Below are positions 45,130 through 53,253 of a stretch of DNA of 64,000 bases, in pieces (position 1 is the first letter of the stretch; each line of letters starts with the position of its first letter). Below the pieces are notes generated by a model, which ran no database searches, was not told the DNA's origin, and saw nothing but the letters and a program-made list of their open reading frames with translations. Source of the DNA: Acidobacteriaceae bacterium (GTDB taxonomy: Bacteria; Acidobacteriota; Terriglobia; Terriglobales; Acidobacteriaceae). Location of the stretch: the NCBI GenBank assembly GCA_003134855.1, contig PLCS01000009.1, forward strand, positions 204,327 through 268,326, written 5' to 3'. A program made the translations under genes and the position numbers.

Positions 45130-47343
45130 TTACGCCGGATAATCCAGCGCTTCGGGAATCATTACTTTGCTGACCGTCTCCGCGGCGCGGTCTTTGGCTA
45201 AACGCGAGCCGGTCAGGCAGGCAGTCAATCTGTTTTGCATGCGCAGGAAGTCGCTGTTGCCGGCGCAACCGGCGCAGGGTCCTGCCTTCTGCGGATGGGA
45301 ACCGTCGGCGGCCAGCACATCGAAGGCCATGGCGCTGATGCCGGGCATGGTCTCCTCGTACTCGTCCAGCTCGCTGGCCAGGAAGCAACTGCGATGCTCT
45401 TCCTCGTCCCAGGAGGGGTGGCAGTTATAGCCGAAGACCAGTTCGGCGCAGATGCGGGAGACCTCTCCGGCAGCGGCGGCGGCCTGCGTGTGGCAGAGGT
45501 CGCTGAGGAACTGCACGGTGCCTTCCAGACCCTCGGAGGCGACGGGATCTTCGGGTCCGCGTTTTTCCAGTTCGAGCACATCAAGAATCTGATAGCGCGA
45601 AGCGAGCAGCCAGCAGAGCGCGTCGGCCAAGGCAAAGGTCACGCCCTGGCGCTGCCCGTGGTAGAGCTTGCCGCCGGTGGGGTCGGTGGCCTTTTGCAGA
45701 TGGTTGAGGGTCCAGAGCCACATCTGCATCGCCGAGGCCAGCGTGCAGGCGCCGGTGCCGGGCCGCGAGGAGGCGACGCGCCGCATCTCGGTGGTCCAGA
45801 CGCGGAAGAGGGCCAGAAAAACCTCCGTGGTCATGGTGATCGTCAACTGGCGGCGCTGCACGGCTTCAGGGCCTTCGTAAGTGGCTTCCAGTTGCGCGTC
45901 CATCCACTTGTTGCCCAGGAAGCCGGGGCAGTCCTCGGTGATGCCGTAGCCGCCCATCAGGCTGACGGCCTCGCGCAGCAGGTTTACGCCGTGGCCGGTG
46001 TTCCAGAGCTTGGTGGCGGGGCAGATCACGTTGGCTTCGGCGTCCATCAATACGTACTGGACCAGCGGGTCGGCTTCCAGTTCGGCGCGACGGAAATCCT
46101 GTGTGTCGAGCGCAAGCAATTCAAGCGCGCGTTGCTCGCTCTCCCTGAGCGCCTTCATCTCAGCGCGTCCGCCCTGGACGCCGCGCTCTTTCAGGATGGC
46201 CGTCTTGAGCTTCTCGGTGGGTTCCATCTCGTCGAAGAGCCGCGCCGTGGCAAAGCCCAGCGAGGCGGCCGCTTCGCCGGTGGCCCAGACGTCCACCAGC
46301 CGGTGCAGCGCGTCCTCGCGCTGCTGGATGCCCTGCTCGTAACGGACGGAGCCGGGTCTTGCGCCCTCGGCTCCGCGGAAGCGCTGGCGCTGGTAGCGGA
46401 TGACCGGCTCGACGGCGGAGAGCAGCTTGGCCGCCGACATCAGGCCCACGCCCACGCGGGTGCGCTTGAAGACCGCATCGAGGACTTCACTGTGGCTGTA
46501 GTTGGGAACGATGACGCCGTCCTTGATGGTGTACCCGCCGACGATGCGGCTGGCCGGCACCTTCATGCTGAAGATGGGGTCGCCGGTGGAGGAGAGCTGG
46601 TGAACCAGCTTTTTCGTCGGGGTGCCATGGTCGAAGACGCCCTCGTCGGTCTCTTCCAGGATCACGAAGCAACTGCCCTTGATGCGCGGGTCGTCTGAGC
46701 CAACCGCGGCGGTGACGAAGTTGGCGAAGGCGATGTTGGTGATGAAGCGGCCGCGCTTGTCCACCCGCAGCCAGGGCTCTTCGCCGTCGGCCCACTCGGC
46801 CACGCGTACCTTGCCGCTCAACATTCCGGTGTCCACGCCGACGTAAGGGATAGGCTCGGTGAGCACAAACGATCCGCGCCAGGTCTTGCGGTCCTCGCCG
46901 GGCTGTGGAGGCGCGGAGAGGCTTTTGTAGTGCTTCAACTGCTCCGGCGTGCCGCGCTCGTGGATGGGCGCGAGTGCCAGGGAACCGGCCAGGCTGGCTG
47001 TGGCCGCGCCGCCGTCTACCCAGGCCAACTCGAAGGCCGCCAGCGAGAGCGCCAGGTTCTTGGGCCCGGAGATGAAGCCGCCTTCTTCCGGCTCCATGAA
47101 GGCCGCGGTGATGCCGGCGCGGTCAAAGGCCTCCATCATGCTGGCCTTGCCGGGGGTCCATTCGTGGGTGTTGCGCTCGCCGGCGGCGACCAATTGGGCA
47201 ACGGTTCCCCGCGCCACGCCGCGCGCCGACTGGACCAGCATCTGCAAATCGAAGCGGTCGGCGAAACGCCATTGAATCTGGCGCACCGCGTCGCCAGGAA
47301 GAGTCAGCATGATTTTTTCCTCGATAACCGTAGCTGTACCCAT
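45130..47343 (-). CDS. Acyl-CoA dehydrogenase with long C-terminal extension
   Basis: 737 residues. The first 500 or so follow the acyl-CoA dehydrogenase plan: FMEPEEGGFISGPKN, GSFVLTEPIPYVGVDTG (flavin-contacting loop), MKVPASRIVGGYTIKDG, and TYEGPEAVQRRQL with the catalytic-base Glu near 490. The remaining 240 residues form a helical extension ending in a Cys motif CAGCAGN and a C-terminal helix. Classical enzymes are about 380-600 residues. FAD-dependent oxidation of an acyl-CoA, electrons to ETF, is expected. The substrate is unknown. A CRP-like site lies 56 nt upstream. Confidence 0.87.
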   Translation of the reverse strand: MGTATVIEEKIMLTLPGDAVRQIQWRFADRFDLQMLVQSARGVARGTVAQLVAAGERNTHEWTPGKASMMEAFDRAGITAAFMEPEEGGFISGPKNLALSLAAFELAWVDGGAATASLAGSLALAPIHERGTPEQLKHYKSLSAPPQPGEDRKTWRGSFVLTEPIPYVGVDTGMLSGKVRVAEWADGEEPWLRVDKRGRFITNIAFANFVTAAVGSDDPRIKGSCFVILEETDEGVFDHGTPTKKLVHQLSSTGDPIFSMKVPASRIVGGYTIKDGVIVPNYSHSEVLDAVFKRTRVGVGLMSAAKLLSAVEPVIRYQRQRFRGAEGARPGSVRYEQGIQQREDALHRLVDVWATGEAAASLGFATARLFDEMEPTEKLKTAILKERGVQGGRAEMKALRESEQRALELLALDTQDFRRAELEADPLVQYVLMDAEANVICPATKLWNTGHGVNLLREAVSLMGGYGITEDCPGFLGNKWMDAQLEATYEGPEAVQRRQLTITMTTEVFLALFRVWTTEMRRVASSRPGTGACTLASAMQMWLWTLNHLQKATDPTGGKLYHGQRQGVTFALADALCWLLASRYQILDVLELEKRGPEDPVASEGLEGTVQFLSDLCHTQAAAAAGEVSRICAELVFGYNCHPSWDEEEHRSCFLASELDEYEETMPGISAMAFDVLAADGSHPQKAGPCAGCAGNSDFLRMQNRLTACLTGSRLAKDRAAETVSKVMIPEALDYPA

Positions 47344-47398
47344 AGATTTTTGTCCTCAAGCCGCGGTCATAGTGTGAATGAACAGACGCATGATGGGA

Positions 47399-47414
47399 TG
47401 TGACCTGGATCACT
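47399..47414. promoter_or_regulatory. CRP/FNR-family site near the acyl-CoA dehydrogenase gene
   Basis: TGTGACCTGGATCACT, a TGTGA-N6-TCAC palindrome 56 nt upstream of the dehydrogenase start. No -10 box at the spacing seen in the other two sites was found on either strand. Confidence 0.5.
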
Positions 47415-47520
47415 TTGGCCAGCAGGCCTCCCGTGCCGTGTCCTGCCGGAAGATGCGGCAAATCAATTCTAAAGAACGACCGCATGATCCGCGAGCCGCG
47501 CGGGAGCGGATTCTTCAGAC

Positions 47521-47562
47521 TGTGACCGGCGTCACTTGCGATTGCGCAACGCAACCTATATG
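47521..47562 (+). promoter_or_regulatory. CRP/FNR-family site and -10 box of the cytochrome cluster
   Basis: TGTGACCGGCGTCACT (47521-47536) with TATATG at 47557-47562. Centre-to-centre distance 31 nt, the same as at 31695-31736. The predicted transcription start near 47569 leaves a leader of about 73 nt before the cytochrome c start. Confidence 0.6.
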
Positions 47563-47641
47563 ACAGGTACGTAACCGGAAACCCCCAGGCGACCGGCCCG
47601 CAAAGGTCCGGCCCTCGATCTTCCAGCCAAGGAGCAACATC

Positions 47642-47962
47642 ATGATGCAAGCAATCCGATCGGCGGCCGTGATTCTTTTGGCCGCATCCATTGCGGGCCC
47701 TGCCTTCGCGCAGGCGCCCGGCGCAGACACCTACAAGGCCAAGTGCGCGATGTGCCACGGCGCGGACGGGCTGGCCGTCACGCCGATGGGAAAGAATATG
47801 AAGATTCTCTCCTTCAAGGCCCCGGAGATGGTCAAAGCCTCAGACGCCCAGTTCATCGCCTCGACGAAGAACGGCAAGAACAAGATGCCCGCCTACAACG
47901 GCAAGCTGACCGACGCGCAGATCAAGGACGTCGTCGCATACATTCGCACGCTGCAGAAGTAG
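47642..47962 (+). CDS. Small monohaem cytochrome c, paralogue of 31963-32283
   Basis: 106 residues from ATG 47642, with AAGGAGCAAC upstream. Signal peptide SAAVILLAASIAGPAFAQ, haem site CAMCH in ADTYKAKCAMCHGADGL, probable axial Met in GKNKMPAYNGKLTDAQI, and the C-terminal helix DVVAYIRTLQK. Periplasmic electron carrier. First gene of the multihaem cluster. Roughly two-thirds identical by eye to the other copy next to the Rieske operon, so one arose by duplication and each is tied to a quinol-oxidising module. Confidence 0.93.
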   Translation: MMQAIRSAAVILLAASIAGPAFAQAPGADTYKAKCAMCHGADGLAVTPMGKNMKILSFKAPEMVKASDAQFIASTKNGKNKMPAYNGKLTDAQIKDVVAYIRTLQK

Positions 47963-48007
47963 CAGCGCAAGCGAGGCCTGGAAAGTTCAAGAAGGATCGG
48001 AGTCTTC

Positions 48008-49195
48008 ATGAAGACTGCTTCCTCGATTGCGCTTGCACTTGGGGCGCTTCTGGCTGTCGCCGCGCCGCGCGCCGTTTGGGCGGAGACCGATTGCCTTTCC
48101 TGCCATGCGGACGCGAGCCTGCAAGACGCCTCGGGCAAGAGTGTGGGCGTAGATGCGCATACCTTCGGCGCGAGCATCCACGGCAGCCTGAAGTGCGGCG
48201 ATTGCCACGCCGCTATCAAGGAATATCCGCATCCGGATCCAATCACGCCGGTCAAGTGCGAATCCTGCCACGCCGATCAGGCGGCCGGCCTGGCCGGGAG
48301 CGTTCATTCCGTCAAGGCCGAGCATCCCTGCACCAGTTGCCATGGAGACGCGCACGCTATCTTTCCCAAGGATGATGCGCGCTCGGCGGTCTATCCGCTC
48401 AACGTTCCGCGCACCTGCGGCGCCTGCCACGGCAACGATGCAATGGCGAAGAAGCATGGTCTGCCCAACGTCTATCCGTTGTACATCGACTCCATCCACG
48501 GCTTTGCTCTGAGCAAAGAGGGGCTGCTGGTGGCGGCTAACTGCCAGAGTTGCCATGGATCGCATCACATCCTGAGCCACAAAGATCCGCTAAGCCCAAC
48601 TTATAAGACGAACATTCCCAAGACCTGCGGCAACTGCCATGCGGGAATTACCGCCAGTTATATGAACGGCGTGCATGGAAAGGCCGTCGCGGCCGGCGAT
48701 CTGAAAGCGCCTGTATGCTCTGACTGCCACACGGCGCACGCGATTCTGCAGCCGACTGCGGATGCATTCCGCATGCAATCCACGCCCATCTGCGGCTCCT
48801 GCCACAAGGAGAAGCTATCGACTTACCGGGATACCTTTCACTCGCAGTTAGGCTCGCTGGGCGGCTATGTGGAGACAGCGCGCTGCTGGGATTGCCACGG
48901 AGCGCATGATGTATTGCCCGCCTCCGATCCGCGATCCCCAATTGCCAAGGCCAACCTGGTGGTCACCTGCGGCAGGTGCCATGCGGGCGCCAACATGAGT
49001 TTCGTGCAGTATCAGCCTCATGCCAACGCGCGCAATCGCAAGCTGAATCCGGCTCTCTACTTTGTGCGCTTGTTCATGAACTTGCTGCTGGCCGGCACGT
49101 TGGGGTTCTTCGTGATTCACACCATACTGTGGCTGATCCGCTCGCGCTACGACCAGATCAAGAAAAAATCCACGGAAGGAGACAAAAATGCCTGA
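48008..49195 (+). CDS. Eleven-haem cytochrome c with C-terminal membrane anchor (split module)
   Basis: 395 residues, signal peptide SSIALALGALLAVAAPRAVWA, and eleven CxxCH sites (CLSCH, CGDCH, CESCH, CTSCH, CGACH, CQSCH, CGNCH, CSDCH, CGSCH, CWDCH, CGRCH). Repeating units HG...C-x-x-CHG..H.IL...DP.SP.Y..N.P.TCG.CH match the cytochrome half of the fusion at 50066-52180 and, less closely, the nine-haem protein. A C-terminal span (FVRLFMNLLLAGTLGFFVIHTILWLI) anchors it. It overlaps the cytochrome b gene by 8 nt, so the two should form one quinol-oxidising complex like Geobacter Cbc enzymes. Confidence 0.9.
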   Translation: MKTASSIALALGALLAVAAPRAVWAETDCLSCHADASLQDASGKSVGVDAHTFGASIHGSLKCGDCHAAIKEYPHPDPITPVKCESCHADQAAGLAGSVHSVKAEHPCTSCHGDAHAIFPKDDARSAVYPLNVPRTCGACHGNDAMAKKHGLPNVYPLYIDSIHGFALSKEGLLVAANCQSCHGSHHILSHKDPLSPTYKTNIPKTCGNCHAGITASYMNGVHGKAVAAGDLKAPVCSDCHTAHAILQPTADAFRMQSTPICGSCHKEKLSTYRDTFHSQLGSLGGYVETARCWDCHGAHDVLPASDPRSPIAKANLVVTCGRCHAGANMSFVQYQPHANARNRKLNPALYFVRLFMNLLLAGTLGFFVIHTILWLIRSRYDQIKKKSTEGDKNA

Positions 49196-50054
49196 TCTGG
49201 AGCAAGCCGCAATAGAGAGCAGGGAAAAAAGTCACGCAGAAGTCCGGCATTTCATGCGCTTCACGCGGGCGCAGAGATACCTTCATGCCGCGCTCTTCTC
49301 CAGCTTTCTGGGGCTCGCCGCCACGGGACTGCCGCTGCGTTTCAGCGAGAGCATCTGGGCGCGAGGCCTGGCCAAAGGCGTGGGCGGCTTCGGGGCGATT
49401 CTTTTCTTTCACAAGTTTTGCGCCCTGGTGCTGACCGTGGCGTTTCTGATTCACCTGAAGGAGATAGTAACTCGCGGTATTATTCATCGCGAAAAAGGAA
49501 TCTTCTGGGGAGCAACCTCGATGGTGGCGAACTGGAAGGATGTGAAGGATCTCTTCGGCCATATTCGCTGGTTCCTGGGCCTGGGGCCGAAGCCGAAATT
49601 CGACCGCTATGCCTACTGGGAGAAATTTGATTACTGGGCGGTCTTCTGGGGCATGATTGTCATTGGCTTCTCCGGTTATGCGATGTGGTTTGCTCCGTTC
49701 TTCGCGCGGTTTTTGCCCGGCTGGGCATTGAATGCCGTGTTAGTGATTCATAGCGAAGAAGGCTTGCTCGCCATTCTCTTCATCTTTTCTATCCACTTCG
49801 TCAACACCCATCTGCGCCCGGACAGCTTTCCCATGGACTTGGTGGTTTTTACCGGCGTGGAGAGCGAGGAAGAGTTCAAGACTAAGCGCCCGCTGGAGTA
49901 TCAGCGGCTGAAGGCGCAGGGAAAACTGGAGGCGAGAGTCGCGGAGGCGCCGGGGATCTGGCAGATCAACTTCTCCAAAGTCGTTGGCTTCACAGCCATT
50001 GTTATCGGCCTTGTTCTTCTGGTGTTGACTTTGAGCGCCTATCTCCGAGAGTAA
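49188..50054 (+). CDS. Dihaem-type cytochrome b (formate dehydrogenase gamma/cytochrome b561-like), split module
   Basis: 288 residues with four main membrane spans. Candidate haem ligands are His in FTRAQRYLHAALFSSFLGL, ILFFHKFCALVLTVAFLIHL, VLVIHSEEGLLAILFIFSIHFVNTH. The loop PKPKFDRYAYWEKFDYWAVFWG is shared almost word for word with the b domain of the fused gene (PQFGRFSYAEKAEYWALVWG). Likely the quinol-oxidising membrane subunit for the eleven-haem cytochrome encoded just upstream. Confidence 0.88.
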   Translation: MPDLEQAAIESREKSHAEVRHFMRFTRAQRYLHAALFSSFLGLAATGLPLRFSESIWARGLAKGVGGFGAILFFHKFCALVLTVAFLIHLKEIVTRGIIHREKGIFWGATSMVANWKDVKDLFGHIRWFLGLGPKPKFDRYAYWEKFDYWAVFWGMIVIGFSGYAMWFAPFFARFLPGWALNAVLVIHSEEGLLAILFIFSIHFVNTHLRPDSFPMDLVVFTGVESEEEFKTKRPLEYQRLKAQGKLEARVAEAPGIWQINFSKVVGFTAIVIGLVLLVLTLSAYLRE

Positions 50055-50065
50055 CGAGGCAGAGA

Positions 50066-52180
50066 ATGTTCGCATCGAACAGCCTGGCGAGATTTGCCTG
50101 GAATGAACCCGCTAACTCGCTAACTCGCAATCACCGCGAAGCGGTGGCTAAATCGCTGCCTTTGTATAAAACTAACTTCATTATTCCACAACACTGTTTC
50201 CGTTTTGGTTTTGTTTTCTACCTTCTTTTTGCCATCTCCCACGCAGTCAGCGCCGAGCACAAGCCCAAGGACGCGGACTGCCTGGCCTGTCACTCCGACG
50301 CAACCCTGACAACCGAGGTTAACGGCAAGCAAGTCAGCCTCTACGTCGATCAAGCCAAGCTGAAGCATTCGATCCACGGCGATCTCTTTGCCTGCGTGGA
50401 TTGCCACACGGATGTGAAGGGGCTGATCCACGAGAGTACGCCGAAGAAGATTACTTGCGCCCAGTGCCATGCGGATGCGCAAGAGAGTTACTCTCACAGC
50501 CTGCATTCAAAGGCGGCTCAGGCCGGCCAGGCGGCAGCGGCTAACTGCCAGGACTGCCACGGAGGCGCACATGAGATTCTGGGCGCCGATGATGCTAAGT
50601 CGCCTGTCAATCACGCCAGCATTCCGATAACTTGCGGCCGCTGCCATGGGCAGAAGTTTCTCGTTGCATCGAACGGCGAAAGCGCGCAGAGCTTTGTCTC
50701 TTACCAGGAAAGCGTGCATGGGCTGGCCATCGAGAAGGGATCGAAGAAGGCCGCGGTGTGCACCGATTGCCATGGCGCGCACGAGATTCTTCCCGCCAAC
50801 GATCAAAAGTCGCCGATTTATAAATTCAATGTTCCCGCGACCTGTGGCAAGTGCCACTCAGCGGTCGCGGAGACTTTTATGCAGAGCATTCACGGGCAGG
50901 GAATCGCCCGTGGCAACGGATTGTCTCCGGTATGCACCGACTGCCATGGAATCCATACGATCAAGGCGCACACCGACCCTGACTCGCCGGTCTCGGAGCA
51001 GAATATTTCCAAGGACACCTGCGCCCGCTGCCATCAGGGCGTGAGGCTCTCGCAGGAGTTTGGCGTGCCCGGAAACCGCGTGACGAGTTACCTGGACAGT
51101 TATCACGGACTGGCGGTGGAGGGCGGCTCGGTGGTGGCAGCCAACTGTTCAAGTTGCCACGGCGTGCATAACATACTGCCTTCCAGCGATCCCCGCTCGA
51201 CGATCAATCGCGCCAACCTCGACGCTACCTGCGGCAAGTGCCACATCGGAGTTACGCAGAAGTTTACGTTGACCAAGGTCCACATGGGGGGTGGTCCGGC
51301 AAAGGACATCGGTTCGGTAGCAGTGCGCTGGGTGAGATGGTTCTATCTCGCGCTGATTGCCGTGGTGATCGGCGCGATGTTCCTACACAACGCGATTATC
51401 TGGCGGAGCAAGGCCGTGGCGCGCCGGGCGATGCAGAATCCCATGATGACGCGCATGAGCGAGAACCAGCGCTGGCAGCACCTGATTCTGCTGACGAGCT
51501 TCATTGTCCTGGTGATTACGGGCTTTGCTCTCAAATTCCCCAACTCATGGATCGCCGAGATGCTCGGCAATGGCAACGGTGAGAAGCTGCGCGGCCTTGT
51601 CCATCGCATCGCAGGAGTTATCCTGATCGGCGCCGGAATCTATCACCTCTTCTATCTGGCGATGAGCCGGGAAGGGCGGCGTCTGATTCGCGATGTTGCG
51701 CCGAGGCCACGCGACGCATTCGATGCCTGGGGCACGATGAGTTACTATCTCGGACTCAGCAAGGCCAGGCCCCAGTTCGGCCGCTTCAGTTATGCGGAGA
51801 AGGCGGAATACTGGGCGCTGGTGTGGGGCACAGCGCTGATGGCCCTGACGGGAATCATGATGTGGGCCAAGGTCTGGGTGGGCAACCTGCTGGCGCGCTG
51901 GTGGGTGGACGTGGCGACCTCGATCCACTTCTATGAGGCGATTCTGGCCACGCTGGCGATCCTCGTCTGGCACTTCTACCAGGTCTTCCTCGACCCCGAC
52001 GTCTATCCGATGAACTGGGCGTGGTGGGATGGCAAGATACCGGTCGAGCACTATCGCCATGAGCATGAGCTGGACCCTGAGGCGCTGGCCGATGCCGACG
52101 CGCCCACCCCTTCCGCCGCGGCCGGAAAATCCGGCGGGGAGAGTGGCGATTCATCGCCGGTTCACAAAGAAAAGAAATAA
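50066..52180 (+). CDS. Fusion of an eleven-haem cytochrome c and a cytochrome b (CbcL-like)
   Basis: 704 residues. Eleven CxxCH sites (CLACH, CVDCH, CAQCH, CQDCH, CGRCH, CTDCH, CGKCH, CTDCH, CARCH, CSSCH, CGKCH) occupy about residues 70-410. A span at about 425-445 follows, then a four-helix cytochrome b with His in QRWQHLILL, GLVHRIAGVILIGAGIYHLFYL, and SIHFYEAILATLAILVWHFYQVF. This is the architecture of Geobacter CbcL, which has nine c haems. ATG 50066 has GAGG 6 nt upstream. The first 45 residues are unusual: part is encoded by a dispersed repeat (50111-50161) ahead of the hydrophobic export segment FGFVFYLLFAISHAVSA. Confidence 0.9.
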   Translation: MFASNSLARFAWNEPANSLTRNHREAVAKSLPLYKTNFIIPQHCFRFGFVFYLLFAISHAVSAEHKPKDADCLACHSDATLTTEVNGKQVSLYVDQAKLKHSIHGDLFACVDCHTDVKGLIHESTPKKITCAQCHADAQESYSHSLHSKAAQAGQAAAANCQDCHGGAHEILGADDAKSPVNHASIPITCGRCHGQKFLVASNGESAQSFVSYQESVHGLAIEKGSKKAAVCTDCHGAHEILPANDQKSPIYKFNVPATCGKCHSAVAETFMQSIHGQGIARGNGLSPVCTDCHGIHTIKAHTDPDSPVSEQNISKDTCARCHQGVRLSQEFGVPGNRVTSYLDSYHGLAVEGGSVVAANCSSCHGVHNILPSSDPRSTINRANLDATCGKCHIGVTQKFTLTKVHMGGGPAKDIGSVAVRWVRWFYLALIAVVIGAMFLHNAIIWRSKAVARRAMQNPMMTRMSENQRWQHLILLTSFIVLVITGFALKFPNSWIAEMLGNGNGEKLRGLVHRIAGVILIGAGIYHLFYLAMSREGRRLIRDVAPRPRDAFDAWGTMSYYLGLSKARPQFGRFSYAEKAEYWALVWGTALMALTGIMMWAKVWVGNLLARWWVDVATSIHFYEAILATLAILVWHFYQVFLDPDVYPMNWAWWDGKIPVEHYRHEHELDPEALADADAPTPSAAAGKSGGESGDSSPVHKEKK
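50111..50161 (+). repeat. GCTAACTCGC dispersed repeat inside the fused cytochrome gene
   Basis: GCTAACTCGCTAACTCGC, an ACCGCGAAGCGGTGG palindrome and GCTAAATCGCTGCCT. Encodes NSLTRNHREAVAKSLP in the N-terminal region of the export signal. Matches the intergenic copy at 44843-44893. Confidence 0.8.
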
Positions 52181-52249
52181 TGTGCGAAACAATTGCTCGA
52201 GCGGCTTGTTTATGTCTTGATGAATTCAATATGGGAGCTTTTTGAACTC

Positions 52250-52278
52250 TTGACAACGCCGTTGCAGCGTATTAAACT
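52250..52278 (+). promoter_or_regulatory. Sigma70-type promoter
   Basis: TTGACA at 52250-52255, 17 nt, then TAAACT at 52273-52278, 50 nt upstream of the start of the next gene. Confidence 0.55.
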
Positions 52279-52329
52279 CCGGGCCTAATAGTGTGTTCCC
52301 CACAATTCATGAATCATAGAAGAGGCAAT

Positions 52330-53151
52330 ATGGCTCAGATGCAAAGGTTTGGCGCATTCGTGTTCGCCGCAGCGGCGGCGATGTATTGTGCCGGAATGGA
52401 AGCCCAGGCGGGCGATCCGGCGGCGATTCAGCAAAAGCTCAACGCGCAGTTCAAATTGACCAGGACTACGGCCGACCGCTCGGATATTGTCGCGGCCGGG
52501 GATGTGGTTGTGATCCAAAAGTCAGGACTGTTGATGTATGCAGTGTCCTCGCCGCTGCCTCCGTCGAACACATACAAGAACGGGAAGATAGGGCAGGGCT
52601 GGAGCGGTTTTGGCAAGGATATGGCGATTGGTATGTTGACTCCCGGCGGCGTACCCGCAGCGAATTACCCCCATCGTCAGTTCGTGGAGGGGGAAAAGTG
52701 CTGGGTTACGGGAATTCAGGTGCAAAAAGATGGGGTGCTGTTTCAGCTTTACAGTGATCCTTATGACGATATTCGCTATTATGCGAACCTGAAATTACCT
52801 TTTCCCAACAAGAAGGAAGTCCCACCCGTGGATGTAGCCTCGCAGTTGGTGGCGGAAGTGCTGACGGTTCAGCCTGCGGAAGGCCAGGGTGACCAGGGAA
52901 GTCAGACGGCCCCGGAGGCCGCACCGGCTCCAGAGTCCGCTCCTGCTCCCGCTCCCATGCAGGCCATTGCTCCACCGCCGCCGCCGGCCGATGCCCCGCC
53001 GCCGACGATTGAACTCGGTCAGAGCAAGGACCAAGTGATTGCCGGCTTCGGGCAGCCGACGAGGGTTGCCAAGCTGGGAGCGAAGGAAATCTTCTATTAC
53101 AAGGACATGAAGGTTACCTTCACGAATGGAAAGGTCAGCAACGTTGAATAG
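52330..53151 (+). CDS. Exported protein with SmpA/OmlA-like C-terminal domain
   Basis: 273 residues from ATG 52330 (AGAGG just upstream). Signal peptide FGAFVFAAAAAMYCAGMEAQA. An N-terminal domain (IQQKLNAQFKLTRTTADRSDIVAAGDVVVIQKSG) is followed by a Pro/Ala/Glu-rich linker. The last 46 residues (ELGQSKDQVIAGFGQPTRVA, then KEIFYYKDMKVTFTNGKV) match the OmlA/SmpA-type 'G-x-t-x-x-q-V...G-x-P' fold. The same domain ends the next protein. Probably periplasmic or outer-membrane associated, function unknown. Confidence 0.65.
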   Translation: MAQMQRFGAFVFAAAAAMYCAGMEAQAGDPAAIQQKLNAQFKLTRTTADRSDIVAAGDVVVIQKSGLLMYAVSSPLPPSNTYKNGKIGQGWSGFGKDMAIGMLTPGGVPAANYPHRQFVEGEKCWVTGIQVQKDGVLFQLYSDPYDDIRYYANLKLPFPNKKEVPPVDVASQLVAEVLTVQPAEGQGDQGSQTAPEAAPAPESAPAPAPMQAIAPPPPPADAPPPTIELGQSKDQVIAGFGQPTRVAKLGAKEIFYYKDMKVTFTNGKVSNVE

Positions 53152-53253
53152 GCCACTTGCGCGGCAAGGTTCGCGCAACCTGGTTCGCAGAGCAGGTTCC
53201 CGCTTCGGGAAAGGAGCGCGGGACCAGAAGATTGAAAGGGAAAAGAGGATCCG

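Noticed and set aside
45235..46698. Plus-strand open frame of about 487 codons opposite the acyl-CoA dehydrogenase gene
   Set aside because: Shadow of a GC-rich gene. No motif, no ribosome site, and the opposite strand is clearly coding.
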